A DNA stretch of 13,320 nucleotides. Source: Pseudomonadota bacterium. Its GTDB lineage: Bacteria; Pseudomonadota; Gammaproteobacteria; UBA5335. Positions 1 through 6,140 of the stretch are shown here, one piece after another (position 1 is the stretch's first letter; the number at the start of each line of letters is the position of its first letter). The DNA is taken from positions 1 to 13,320 of the forward strand of contig PKCW01000242.1 of the NCBI GenBank assembly GCA_002862965.1. The letters run 5' to 3'. Below the pieces are notes generated by a model, which did not search any database, was not told the origin of the DNA, and was given only the letters and a program-made list of their open reading frames with translations. Made by a program: the position numbers and the translations under genes.

Positions 1-135
1 GAGGCGTGGTCGGGCGACAATCTGTACCTCGTCGATCCTTTGGGCAATCTGGTGTTGCGCTATGGTGCAGATCAGGATCCGAAGGACGTCCTGACCGATC
101 TCAGGCGCCTGCTGCGCCTGTCTCATGTGGGATAA
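1..135 (+). CDS. C-terminus of a small cytochrome oxidase assembly-type protein (5' end outside window)
   Basis: Frame 1 is open from the first base to TAA at 133-135 and gives 44 residues, including LYLVDPLGNLVLRYG. This kind of ending (a YLVDPLGN stretch followed by a K-DL-RLL tail) matches the thioredoxin-fold or SCO-like assembly proteins that precede heme A synthase in cytochrome c oxidase operons of Pseudomonas and relatives. That identification is from memory of the family and from position. The stop lies 4 nt before the preferred ctaA start, so the two are probably co-transcribed and translationally coupled. The N-terminus, with any membrane anchor or CxxxC motif, is not in the window, so the copper-binding capacity cannot be judged. 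Confidence 0.7.
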   Translation, partial: EAWSGDNLYLVDPLGNLVLRYGADQDPKDVLTDLRRLLRLSHVG

Positions 136-139
136 AGCG

Positions 140-1165
140 ATGCGAGACTCGTGGTTCTTCCGGCTGGCGGCGTTTGCCACCGTCCTTACCTTCGGGCTGG
201 TCGTGCTCGGTGCCTACGTCCGACTGTCGGATGCAGGGCTCGGCTGTCCGGACTGGCCGGGCTGCTACGGGCATTGGAAGGTGCCGGATCAGGCCGCGAA
301 CCTCAGCGCCGCCCGCGAGGCCTATCCGGAACGTCAGATCGAGCCGGCCAAGGCATGGAAGGAGATGGCGCACCGCTATGTCGCCGGCACACTGGGCCTG
401 CTGGTACTCGCGCTGGCGATCCTAGCCTGGCAGCGGCGCCGGATTCCCGGCCAGCTCGTGCTGTTGCCGATGGTGCTGCTGGCCCTGATTCTCTTTCAGT
501 CGATGCTGGGCATGCTGACGGTCACCTGGCTGCTCAAGCCGCTGATCGTCATGGGGCATCTGCTCGGCGGACTGTCGACGCTGGGGCTGCTGGCCTGGAT
601 CACCCTGCGGAGCGGCGCACTGGGCATCGGTCCCGGTGCGGCGATCGCCGGTCGCTGGCGCTGGCTGGCGTTGGGCGCGCTGGCCGTTCTGGTCACCCAG
701 ATCGCCCTGGGCGGCTGGACCAGCAGCAACTATGCGGCGCTGGCCTGCCCGGATTTTCCGACCTGCCATGGCCAGTGGTGGCCGGAGGCGGATTTCGACG
801 AGGGCTTCATCCTGTGGCGCGGCATCGGCATCGACTACGAAGGGGGCGTGCTCGACAACTACGGGCGCGTGGCCATCCACCTCGCCCATCGGCTCGGCGC
901 CGCGATCACCTTCCTGACGATCGGGAGTTTCGCGTTGGCGCTGATCCTGGTTCCGCCGCGACCCGTCTTGCGCCGCGCCGGCGCGGCGCTGCTCGGGGCC
1001 TTGCTGTTGCAGGTCAGCCTGGGTATCGCCACGGTCATGGGCCATCTGCCCTTGCCGGTCGCGGCGGCCCATAACGCAGGGGCGGCCTTGCTGTTGCTCA
1101 CTCTGGTCGGCGTCCTTCATCTGATGGCGGGTGCGCCCCAGACGAGGCGAAGCCATGTCGTCTGA
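140..1165 (+). CDS. ctaA: Heme A synthase (COX15/CtaA family)
   Basis: Converts heme O to heme A by oxidising its C8 methyl group, in the inner membrane, for aa3-type cytochrome c oxidase. The 341 residues contain the family hallmarks: conserved histidines in the helices (H78 in [10 protein letters not shown]140 in MGHLLGG, H250 in HLAHRLGA, H311 in AHNAGA) and two periplasmic cysteine pairs (C36/C42 and C203/C209). The two halves repeat the same fold, as expected for this heme-binding membrane protein of about eight helices. I chose ATG 140 over the in-frame ATG 125 because 125 would overlap the upstream gene and has no ribosome site, whereas a GGGA stretch (128-131) precedes 140. It overlaps ctaB by 11 nt, and ctaB uses its heme O product's precursor, so the pair acts in sequence. 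Confidence 0.95.
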   Translation: MRDSWFFRLAAFATVLTFGLVVLGAYVRLSDAGLGCPDWPGCYGHWKVPDQAANLSAAREAYPERQIEPAKAWKEMAHRYVAGTLGLLVLALAILAWQRRRIPGQLVLLPMVLLALILFQSMLGMLTVTWLLKPLIVMGHLLGGLSTLGLLAWITLRSGALGIGPGAAIAGRWRWLALGALAVLVTQIALGGWTSSNYAALACPDFPTCHGQWWPEADFDEGFILWRGIGIDYEGGVLDNYGRVAIHLAHRLGAAITFLTIGSFALALILVPPRPVLRRAGAALLGALLLQVSLGIATVMGHLPLPVAAAHNAGAALLLLTLVGVLHLMAGAPQTRRSHVV

Positions 1166-2057
1166 CTCGACTGCGACGCTGCGGGCCGCACCGCGCTGGC
1201 GCGCCTATCTCGACCTGACCAAACCGCGGGTGGTTGCGCTGCTAGTCTTTACCGCAGTCGTGGGCATGTTCTTGGCAGCGCCACCCGGCGTCGTTCCCTG
1301 GCGGGCGCTGACCCTGGGCTCGGCCGGGATCTGGCTGGCAGCCGCTTCGGCGGCGGTGATCAACCACGTGCTGGATCGCCAGGCAGACGCACGCATGGCG
1401 CGGACCCAGCGCCGGCCGCTGCCGACCGGCTCCGTGGGCGTGTCGCAAAGCCTGATCTTCGCCGTCGTCCTTGGCAGTGCCTCGATGGCGCTTCTCACCG
1501 GATGGGTCAATACCCTGACCGCCGTCCTGACCCTGGCGTCCCTGGTCGGCTACGCGGTGGTCTACACGGCCTACCTCAAGCGCGCCACGCCGCAGAACAT
1601 CGTCATCGGCGGTGCGGCGGGCGCGGCGCCGCCCGTCTTGGGCTGGACCGCCGTGACCGGCAGCCTGGACCCGCATGCCCTGTTGCTGTTCCTGATCGTG
1701 TTCGTGTGGACGCCGCCGCATTTCTGGGCGCTCGCCATCCATCGCGTGGATGAATACGCCAAGGTCGACATTCCCATGCTGCCGGTGACACACGGCGTCG
1801 CCTTTACGCGGGTGCAGATCCTGCTCTACACGGTCTTGCTGGTGGTGGTGAGCCTCTTGCCCTACGTCACGCACATGAGCGGGCCGGTCTATCTGGTCGG
1901 GGCGCTCGTGTTGGGCGCCGTGTTTCTCTACTACGCGCTGGCGATGCGATTTTCGGCCCGGCCCGATCTGCCGATGCGCACCTTCGCCTATTCCATCACC
2001 TACCTGATGGCGCTGTTCGCGCTGCTGCTCGCGGATCACTACCTGCCGCGCGGCTGA
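1155..2057 (+). CDS. ctaB: Heme O synthase (protoheme IX farnesyltransferase)
   Basis: Transfers a farnesyl group from farnesyl diphosphate to the 2-vinyl group of protoheme IX, making heme O, the substrate of CtaA. It is a UbiA-superfamily polytopic inner-membrane enzyme of 300 residues, the usual length. The first aspartate-rich motif is clear (N70, D74, D78, then M81-R-T, in [17 protein letters not shown]). The basic segment [14 protein letters not shown] (140-153) and [11 protein letters not shown] (185-195), followed by a Y-K-D-PMLPV stretch (201-211) with the second aspartate region, are also present. ATG 1155 is preferred over GTG 1131 because GAGG at 1144-1147 sits 7-8 nt upstream and the family N-terminus starts near here. 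No SCO/SenC gene follows it, unlike in Pseudomonas; rpoH converges instead. Also called cyoE. Confidence 0.96.
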   Translation: MSSDSTATLRAAPRWRAYLDLTKPRVVALLVFTAVVGMFLAAPPGVVPWRALTLGSAGIWLAAASAAVINHVLDRQADARMARTQRRPLPTGSVGVSQSLIFAVVLGSASMALLTGWVNTLTAVLTLASLVGYAVVYTAYLKRATPQNIVIGGAAGAAPPVLGWTAVTGSLDPHALLLFLIVFVWTPPHFWALAIHRVDEYAKVDIPMLPVTHGVAFTRVQILLYTVLLVVVSLLPYVTHMSGPVYLVGALVLGAVFLYYALAMRFSARPDLPMRTFAYSITYLMALFALLLADHYLPRG

Positions 2058-2075
2058 GGCATCGTTGCGAAAGGT

Positions 2076-2939
2076 TCAGGCGGCGAGCGCCGCGCGCAGT
2101 TTCCGCAAGGCGTTCGCCTCGATCTGGCGGATCCGCTCGGCGGAAACGCCGTGGCTTTCGGCCAGTTCGTGCAGCGTGGCCTTGGGCTCCTGCGCCCAGC
2201 GCCGATACAGCACGTCGCGGCTGCGCGGGTCGAGTCCGTTCAAGGCCGCCTGCAAATCGTCGTGGGTCTGACGGGACCAATCCTCGTGTTCCAGAAGATC
2301 CGCCGGATCGGCATTGGGCGCTGCGAGAAATTGCAGTGGCGCGCGGTGAGCCGGGTCTTCGTCCGGGTCCGCCAGCGGATCGAGCGCGATGTCCTGGCCG
2401 CTCAACCGCGCCTCCATCTCCCAAACCGTCTCCGTCGGCACCCCCAGTTCCTGAGCCACGGTCTCGGCCTCTTCCTGATTGAACCAGCCCAGGCGTTGCT
2501 TGGCGCTGCGCAGATGGAAGAACAGCTTGCGCTGCGCCTTGGTGGTGGCCACCTTGACGATGCGCCAGTTGCGCAGGATGTACTCGTGGATCTCGGCCTT
2601 GATCCAGTGCACGGCGAAGGACACCAGCCGCACGCCGACGTCGGGGTCGAAACGCTTGACGGCTTTCATCAGCCCGATGTTGCCTTCCTGGATCAGATCG
2701 GCCTGCGGCAGCCCGTAGCCGCGATAGCCGCGCGCAATATGGGCGACGAAGCGCAGATTGCCCAGCACCAACTGACGGGCCGCATCGAGCTCGCGCTCAT
2801 CCCGCCATCGCCGCGCCAGCGCCTGTTCCGCCTCGGCACTCAGCAGGGGCAGCTGGCTGATGCGGGTCAGATAGGCGTCCAGACTGTCCGTGACGGTGGG
2901 CAATCCACGGCTCAGCGGGGTCAGGGCGGTTGCGGTCAT
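2076..2939 (-). CDS. rpoH: RNA polymerase heat-shock sigma factor sigma-32
   Basis: Directs RNA polymerase to heat-shock promoters (chaperones, proteases). The 287 residues closely follow the E. coli protein (284). Region 2 includes [12 protein letters not shown] and [19 protein letters not shown], followed by [19 protein letters not shown] (region 2.4). The RpoH box is QRKLFFHLR (136-144), which separates RpoH from other group 3 sigmas. A C-terminal region 4.2 helix-turn-helix is [18 protein letters not shown] (257-274). An in-frame ATG at 2960 would add seven residues. I prefer 2939 because the predicted promoter would place transcription start near 2966, leaving almost no leader for 2960, and GAGG at 2950-2953 lies upstream of 2939. 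The usual ftsY-ftsE-ftsX neighbours are absent. It converges on ctaB. Control by HrcA is inferred from the operator upstream. Confidence 0.96.
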   Translation of the reverse strand: MTATALTPLSRGLPTVTDSLDAYLTRISQLPLLSAEAEQALARRWRDERELDAARQLVLGNLRFVAHIARGYRGYGLPQADLIQEGNIGLMKAVKRFDPDVGVRLVSFAVHWIKAEIHEYILRNWRIVKVATTKAQRKLFFHLRSAKQRLGWFNQEEAETVAQELGVPTETVWEMEARLSGQDIALDPLADPDEDPAHRAPLQFLAAPNADPADLLEHEDWSRQTHDDLQAALNGLDPRSRDVLYRRWAQEPKATLHELAESHGVSAERIRQIEANALRKLRAALAA

Positions 2940-2973
2940 GGCGTGATCGTCCTCGGGCATGTTTTACCGTCGC

Positions 2974-3003
2974 ATTCTGGCACTCCTGTCGTGAGAGTGC
3001 CAA
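2974..3003 (-). promoter_or_regulatory. Predicted sigma-70 promoter of rpoH
   Basis: On the minus strand, TTGGCA (2998-3003, 5 of 6 to the -35 consensus) and CAGAAT (2974-2979, 4 of 6 to the -10 consensus) are separated by 18 bp. Transcription would start near 2966. Both hexamers overlap the arms of the CIRCE-like operator, so repressor and polymerase would compete. The -10 is imperfect and the assignment is a prediction by eye. Confidence 0.45.
2977..3003 (-). promoter_or_regulatory. CIRCE-like operator (HrcA binding site) upstream of rpoH
   Basis: The plus strand reads CTGGCACTC, a 9-nt spacer, then GAGTGCCAA. The CIRCE consensus is TTAGCACTC-N9-GAGTGCTAA; the left arm matches at 7 of 9 and the right arm at 8 of 9, with the exact 9-nt spacing. 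The two arms are mutually complementary over eight positions (TGGCACTC/GAGTGCCA). CIRCE is bound by the heat-inactivated repressor HrcA, normally upstream of groESL or dnaK. Here it lies 37 nt before the rpoH start and across the predicted -35/-10. No hrcA gene is in the window. Confidence 0.78.
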
Positions 3004-3044
3004 ATGCCCGCAAGGTTCCGTGTTCGTTGCCGCGTCGCCGGCTC

Positions 3045-3072
3045 TTGACCTTTGGCGTGACGCTGCTAAAAT
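3045..3072 (+). promoter_or_regulatory. Sigma-70 promoter of the tRNA-Gly/tRNA-Cys unit
   Basis: TTGACC (3045-3050, 5 of 6) and TAAAAT (3067-3072, 5 of 6) are separated by 16 bp. The mature tRNA-Gly begins 15 nt after the -10. It diverges from the rpoH promoter about 40 bp to the left. This is the best-looking promoter in the window, as expected for a stable-RNA unit. Confidence 0.75.
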
Positions 3073-3087
3073 CCCGCTCTCACCAAA

Positions 3088-3162
3088 GCGGGAATAGCTC
3101 AGTGGTAGAGCACAACCTTGCCAAGGTTGGGGTCGCGAGTTCGAATCTCGTTTCCCGCTCCA
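3088..3162 (+). tRNA. tRNA-Gly (anticodon GCC), CCA encoded
   Basis: A 75-nt cloverleaf. Acceptor stem GCGGGAA (3088-3094) pairs with TTCCCGC (3152-3158), followed by discriminator T and an encoded CCA (3160-3162). The D arm holds AGCTCAGTGGTAGAGC. The anticodon stem CAACC/GGTTG encloses the loop TTGCCAA with GCC at 3120-3122. The T loop is GTTCGAATC. It reads GGC and GGU glycine codons. tRNA-Cys follows after a 75-nt spacer and is probably on the same transcript. Confidence 0.97.
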
Positions 3163-3237
3163 GAATTGGCATCGGACCGGCACCCTCCCGCTGGTCCGGC
3201 TTCGCCTTCAAGGCAACGCACCGTTTTCGCCCCGAAA

Positions 3238-3311
3238 GGCTGGGTGGCAGAGTGGTCATGCAGCGGCCTGCAAAGCCGTGTACGTCGGTTCGATTCCGGC
3301 CCTAGCCTCCA
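3238..3311 (+). tRNA. tRNA-Cys (anticodon GCA), CCA encoded
   Basis: A 74-nt cloverleaf. Acceptor GGCTGGG (3238-3244) pairs with CCTAGCC (3301-3307) with one G-T wobble. Discriminator T (3308), a known identity element for cysteinyl-tRNA synthetase, and an encoded CCA (3309-3311) follow. The anticodon stem GCGGC/GCCGT encloses CTGCAAA with GCA at 3270-3272. The T arm contains GGTTCGATTCC. A Gly-Cys pairing is also seen in the E. coli glyW-cysT-leuZ operon; no tRNA-Leu follows here. Confidence 0.96.
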
Positions 3312-3332
3312 TCCCCCGGCGTCCGTCGCGCT

Positions 3333-4232
3333 TCATTCATTCCCTTCCCGTTGCATGAAATCCACGATGGCCTGCGCCGTGGCGCGCGGCTGGTCGTGAT
3401 GCACCATGTGTCCGCAGTCCTCCAGCCACACCTCGCGCAGGTGCCGAAAGCACCGGCGGTTTTCATCGAGCAGCGCCGCATCCAGGCGCCCATAGGGCGA
3501 GTCTTTCCCCATTACCCACAACGTGGGCGCCCGAATGGCGCGCCAGCAGGCGCGCGCCTCATCGATCCGGTACAGCAGCGGGCCGCGTGCCTGGTGGCGC
3601 GGATCGGCGCGCAGGCGCGGACCCGCCGGCGTCTCGGTCGCCCAGGCGCGAGCGACTTCGGCAGCCCGTTCCGGCGTGAGGCGCGGATTGCCGCGTCGCA
3701 GCCGTTCGACCAGGCTCGCCCAGTCGGCGTAGGTACGCGGCGCGCGCGGCTCGGGTTGCTCGGCGAGCCAGGCCCGATAGTGGGCCGGTGCCGCTGTCGG
3801 CGGCGCGGGCGGCAGGCCCAATCCCTCCAGACTGACCAGTCGCGCCACCCGCTCGGGCCGAATCCCGGCATAGAGGCTGGCGATATTGCCGCCCATGCTG
3901 TGCCCGACCAGCCACACGGGCGCAGCGGGGCTCAGGTGCGCCAACAAGGCGTCGAGATCCGCGAGGTATTCGGGGAAGTAATAGGTCCCGGATGCCCACG
4001 CGCTGTTTCCGAAGCCGCGCCAATCGGGCGCGATCAACTCCCAGCAGGCGGGCAAGGCGTCGGCCATGAACCGGAAGCTGGCGCCGGCGTCCATCCAGCC
4101 ATGCAGCAGCAGGCACAGGGGTCCGCCGGTGCCCGGCCAGCGTTGCAGATGGCAGGAAAGGCCGCGGATGGTCAGCGTTTCGCAGGTGGACGGCCGCTGG
4201 CGCACCGCATCGTCGAGGTCAGGCTTGCTCAT
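3333..4232 (-). CDS. Alpha/beta hydrolase, substrate unknown
   Basis: A 299-residue alpha/beta-hydrolase-fold protein without a signal peptide, so probably cytoplasmic. The catalytic triad can be placed. The nucleophile is S112 in GHSMGG (nucleophile elbow), the likely acid is D244 in GKDSPYG, and the base is H275 in CGHMVHHDQP. HGWMDAG (44-50) supplies the oxyanion-hole HG motif, and PDWRGFGNS (69-77) is the usual strand-4 segment. A cap region of about 100 residues separates nucleophile and acid. These features fit the esterase / C-C hydrolase / haloalkane dehalogenase-like group but do not define a substrate. ATG 4232 is chosen over TTG 4265 because AGGA lies 7 nt upstream. It is divergent from the Anbu gene, with a 97-bp gap; a functional link to it is not shown. 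Confidence 0.88.
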   Translation of the reverse strand: MSKPDLDDAVRQRPSTCETLTIRGLSCHLQRWPGTGGPLCLLLHGWMDAGASFRFMADALPACWELIAPDWRGFGNSAWASGTYYFPEYLADLDALLAHLSPAAPVWLVGHSMGGNIASLYAGIRPERVARLVSLEGLGLPPAPPTAAPAHYRAWLAEQPEPRAPRTYADWASLVERLRRGNPRLTPERAAEVARAWATETPAGPRLRADPRHQARGPLLYRIDEARACWRAIRAPTLWVMGKDSPYGRLDAALLDENRRCFRHLREVWLEDCGHMVHHDQPRATAQAIVDFMQREGNE

Positions 4233-4284
4233 CGGAATTCCTGATTGTTTCTGAAGGCTTGCCAAGCTTCGCAGGTTGTCGGCG

Positions 4285-4293
4285 TGGTATCAT
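4285..4293 (+). promoter_or_regulatory. Candidate extended -10 promoter for the Anbu gene
   Basis: TGG then TATCAT (4288-4293) matches an extended -10 element (TGnTATnAT). No good -35 hexamer lies 16-18 bp upstream, which an extended -10 can tolerate. Transcription would start near 4300, giving a leader of about 30 nt before ATG 4330. Prediction by eye only. Confidence 0.38.
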
Positions 4294-4329
4294 CACGCCC
4301 CTGCCGCCGACCTTCAAAATGGGACGAAC

Positions 4330-5058
4330 ATGACCTACTGCCTCGCCGTACGATGCGATCAGGGACTCGTCTTTGCCTCCGATTCGCGCACCAATGCGGG
4401 CGTCGACCATGTCGGGACCTACAGCAAGATGTTCGTGTTCGAGTACCCGGGCGATCGCGTCGTGGTGCTGCTCAGTGCCGGCAATCTGGCGACCACCCAG
4501 CAGGTCGTCACCGCGCTCAAGCGCCAGGCCGAGGATCCTCAGGCGTCGGAAAGCCTGCTGACCTTCAAGAACATGGACGAAATCGCGGGCTATGTCGGTC
4601 GGGTCAGCCGGCACATCCAGGCCGCCGGCGGCGCTGCTGCGGGCGGCCTGGTCGATACCACCTCCACCTTCATCGTCGGCGGGCAGGTCGGCAAGGGACG
4701 CCCGGACATCTTTCTCGTTTACCCCGAAGGCAATTTCATCGGGTGTTCGGAACAGATGCCGTTCCTGCAGATCGGCGAGATCAAATACGGCAAACCCATT
4801 CTCGATCGCAACATCCACCGCGCCATGTCGCTGGAAGACGCGGCGCGGGCCGCGCTGGTCTCGATCGATTCGACCATGCGCAGCAACATTTCGGTCGGCC
4901 CGCCGGTGGAACTGCTGCTGTACCGGACCGGCGACCTGCAGGTGTTCCGGCAACAGACCTTCGACCTCGATACGCCGTTCTATGCGGCGGTGAAGGAAGA
5001 GTGGCAGAACGCGCTGCGGCGCGCGCTGGTCAATCTGCCGCGGTTCGACTGGGAGTAG
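4330..5058 (+). CDS. Anbu-type proteasome-like protease (N-terminal nucleophile hydrolase)
   Basis: The 242-residue protein begins MTYCLAVRCDQGLVFASDSR, the signature of Anbu, the bacterial proteasome beta-subunit homologue (COG3484). After removal of Met the residues expected for proteasome catalysis are in place: Thr1, Asp17 (in ASDSRTN) and Lys32 (in TYSKMF). No propeptide is needed, as in other Anbu proteins. Anbu is reported to assemble into helical or open-ring oligomers in the cytoplasm; its substrates are unsettled. The start at ATG 4330 is fixed by the requirement for Thr at position 2, with GGGAC a few bases upstream; the longer in-frame start at 4276 would bury the threonine. Published Anbu loci often include an ATP-grasp protein, an alpha-E protein and a transglutaminase-like protein; none is adjacent here. 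A hairpin follows the stop. Confidence 0.9.
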   Translation: MTYCLAVRCDQGLVFASDSRTNAGVDHVGTYSKMFVFEYPGDRVVVLLSAGNLATTQQVVTALKRQAEDPQASESLLTFKNMDEIAGYVGRVSRHIQAAGGAAAGGLVDTTSTFIVGGQVGKGRPDIFLVYPEGNFIGCSEQMPFLQIGEIKYGKPILDRNIHRAMSLEDAARAALVSIDSTMRSNISVGPPVELLLYRTGDLQVFRQQTFDLDTPFYAAVKEEWQNALRRALVNLPRFDWE

Positions 5059-5067
5059 GCCCGCGCG

Positions 5068-5092
5068 GGGTCGGGGACGTTCGCCCCGGCCC
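5068..5092 (+). terminator. GC-rich hairpin after the Anbu gene, possible terminator without a U-tract
   Basis: A 9-bp stem (GGGTCGGGG at 5068-5076 with CCCCGGCCC at 5084-5092, one G-T pair) closes a 7-nt loop, beginning 10 nt after the stop. No T-run follows, so it is not a standard intrinsic terminator. It lies between two convergent units and could act with Rho or as a 3' end stabiliser. Confidence 0.35.
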
Positions 5093-5109
5093 TCACATGA
5101 CACCGTCGG

Positions 5110-5833
5110 TCATGCGCCCAGTTGCTCAGGCCGTTGGTGGTACGCCGGTTCGCCCACGTTTCCCGGCGTGAGCGCTCGATTGACCGGGGCATTCAGATGC
5201 GCGACCGAGGGATGACGCGCCAACTCCGGCACGGCGCCTTGCCATTCCTTTGCGCCTCGCGCCACGATCACCAACGCATCACGGGCGATCGCTAGGCGGA
5301 CCAGTGCAAAGCCGAAGTCCTGGGAGGGCAACCGGAGCAAGCCGTGGTGGAATTCCCTGGAGTGGTAGGGGAAAAACTGTACCGCGAGCAGGCGTGCGGC
5401 GATCCTTTTCGGGGTGAGTGGGACGCCGTCGACGACCTCGCGCGTGAGATGTCCCACTACGCTGCGCCACCAAGCGGCGCCGGGATACGCGAGGTCAGCG
5501 GCGAGATGCACATGGGGCTGGCGCCATTCTTCCCGTGTGTCGCGCCGCAGATTCGCCAGCAGGCGTGTGCGCAGGGGCGGGATCGGCATGGGCTTGGGCG
5601 TCCTGCTCGCTGACGCCGGGATTCAGCAACAGAACGACGACCGGGGCATCGAAGGGGCCGAAGAGGGGCTCCGGCATCAGGTTGGTGTGGATGAGCCGCT
5701 CTACGCGTGGGTTTGCCCGCGCGTTCTCGCACTCGTTGTAGCTCTCGACGGCGAGACGACCGGACGGCAGCACGAGCGGCTAGTCCGGCGACAGGCCATC
5801 CCAGGGATTCGCGGGCAGCACGGGCACGGGCAC
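5110..5833 (-). pseudogene. Broken gene: in-frame amber codon plus one-base frameshift; intact form about 240 residues
   Basis: Two minus-strand reading frames join into one protein. The first frame runs from a probable GTG 5833, with VPVPVLPANPWDGLSPD before TAG at 5780-5782 (TGG to TAG would restore Trp). It continues PLVLPSGRLAVESYNE to FGPFDAPVVVLLLNPGVS. Near 5579-5581 one extra C in a CCC run moves the sequence into the second frame. That frame continues PPLRTRLLANLRRDTREEW, then AVQFFPYHSREFH, and ends at TGA 5110-5112. The protein logic of both halves is coherent, so decay looks recent, or one lesion could be an assembly error. I do not recognise the family with certainty. The LLLNPG motif and later FFPYHS and RALTPGN segments recall the uracil-DNA glycosylase fold, but this is a guess. 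Confidence 0.72.
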
Positions 5834-5972
5834 TCCAGGAAGTTAGGATGTGCTCGAAGCTTGGCATCGATATCATTTGCCGATAACGGGTTCGTCGCGC
5901 CGTGATGGATGATCACCCGCGTCTGTGTGCGGGCGAATCGGCGGGAAGAACTCGGGCTGGCGGCGAGAAGAA

Positions 5973-6062
5973 TGGCGGAGAAGGAGGGATTCGAACCCTC
6001 GGATCCCTCGCGGGATCAACGGTTTTCGAGACCGCCCCGTTCAACCGCTCTGGCACCTCTCC
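5973..6062 (-). tRNA. tRNA-Ser (anticodon CGA), CCA encoded
   Basis: A 90-nt class II tRNA on the minus strand. The 5' acceptor strand GGAGAGG (6056-6062) pairs with the 3' strand before discriminator G and an encoded CCA (5973-5975). The anticodon loop CTCGAAA, enclosed by GCGGT/ACCGT, has CGA at 6026-6028, reading UCG. A long variable arm (GATCCCGCGAGGGATC region) confirms the serine class. It resembles E. coli tRNA-Ser(CGA) along most of its length. Confidence 0.96.
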
Positions 6063-6074
6063 GCGGGGCTACGC

Positions 6075-6102
6075 AGTCTAGCGGATTTCCCCGCTTAGTA
6101 AA
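6075..6102 (-). promoter_or_regulatory. Predicted promoter of tRNA-Ser
   Basis: On the minus strand TTTACT (6097-6102, 4 of 6) and TAGACT (6075-6080, 4 of 6) are 16 bp apart. A GC-rich stretch follows the -10, as in stringently controlled stable-RNA promoters. The mature tRNA begins 12 nt after the -10. Confidence 0.45.
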
Positions 6103-6140
6103 AGCCGACCCACGCGGTCCATAGCGCAAGGAGTCCGACC

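Noticed and set aside
2797..3183. Minus-strand reading frame containing KRDSNSRPQPWQGCALPLSYS
   Set aside because: It is the antisense of tRNA-Gly joined to a shadow frame of rpoH; another classic spurious protein.
2151..3305. 384-codon plus-strand frame over rpoH and both tRNAs
   Set aside because: It runs antisense to a clear rpoH and through two tRNA genes; GC-rich shadow frame with no family features.
5834..5876. Alternative upstream start (ATG 5876, MISMPSFEH) for the broken minus-strand gene
   Set aside because: It lies in a different frame from the downstream protein and would need a further frameshift; the GTG at 5833 explains the gene with fewer changes.
5909..6124. Plus-strand reading frame with EKEGFEPSDPSRDQRFSRPP
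   Set aside because: It is the antisense translation of tRNA-Ser; this kind of peptide is a well-known false annotation.
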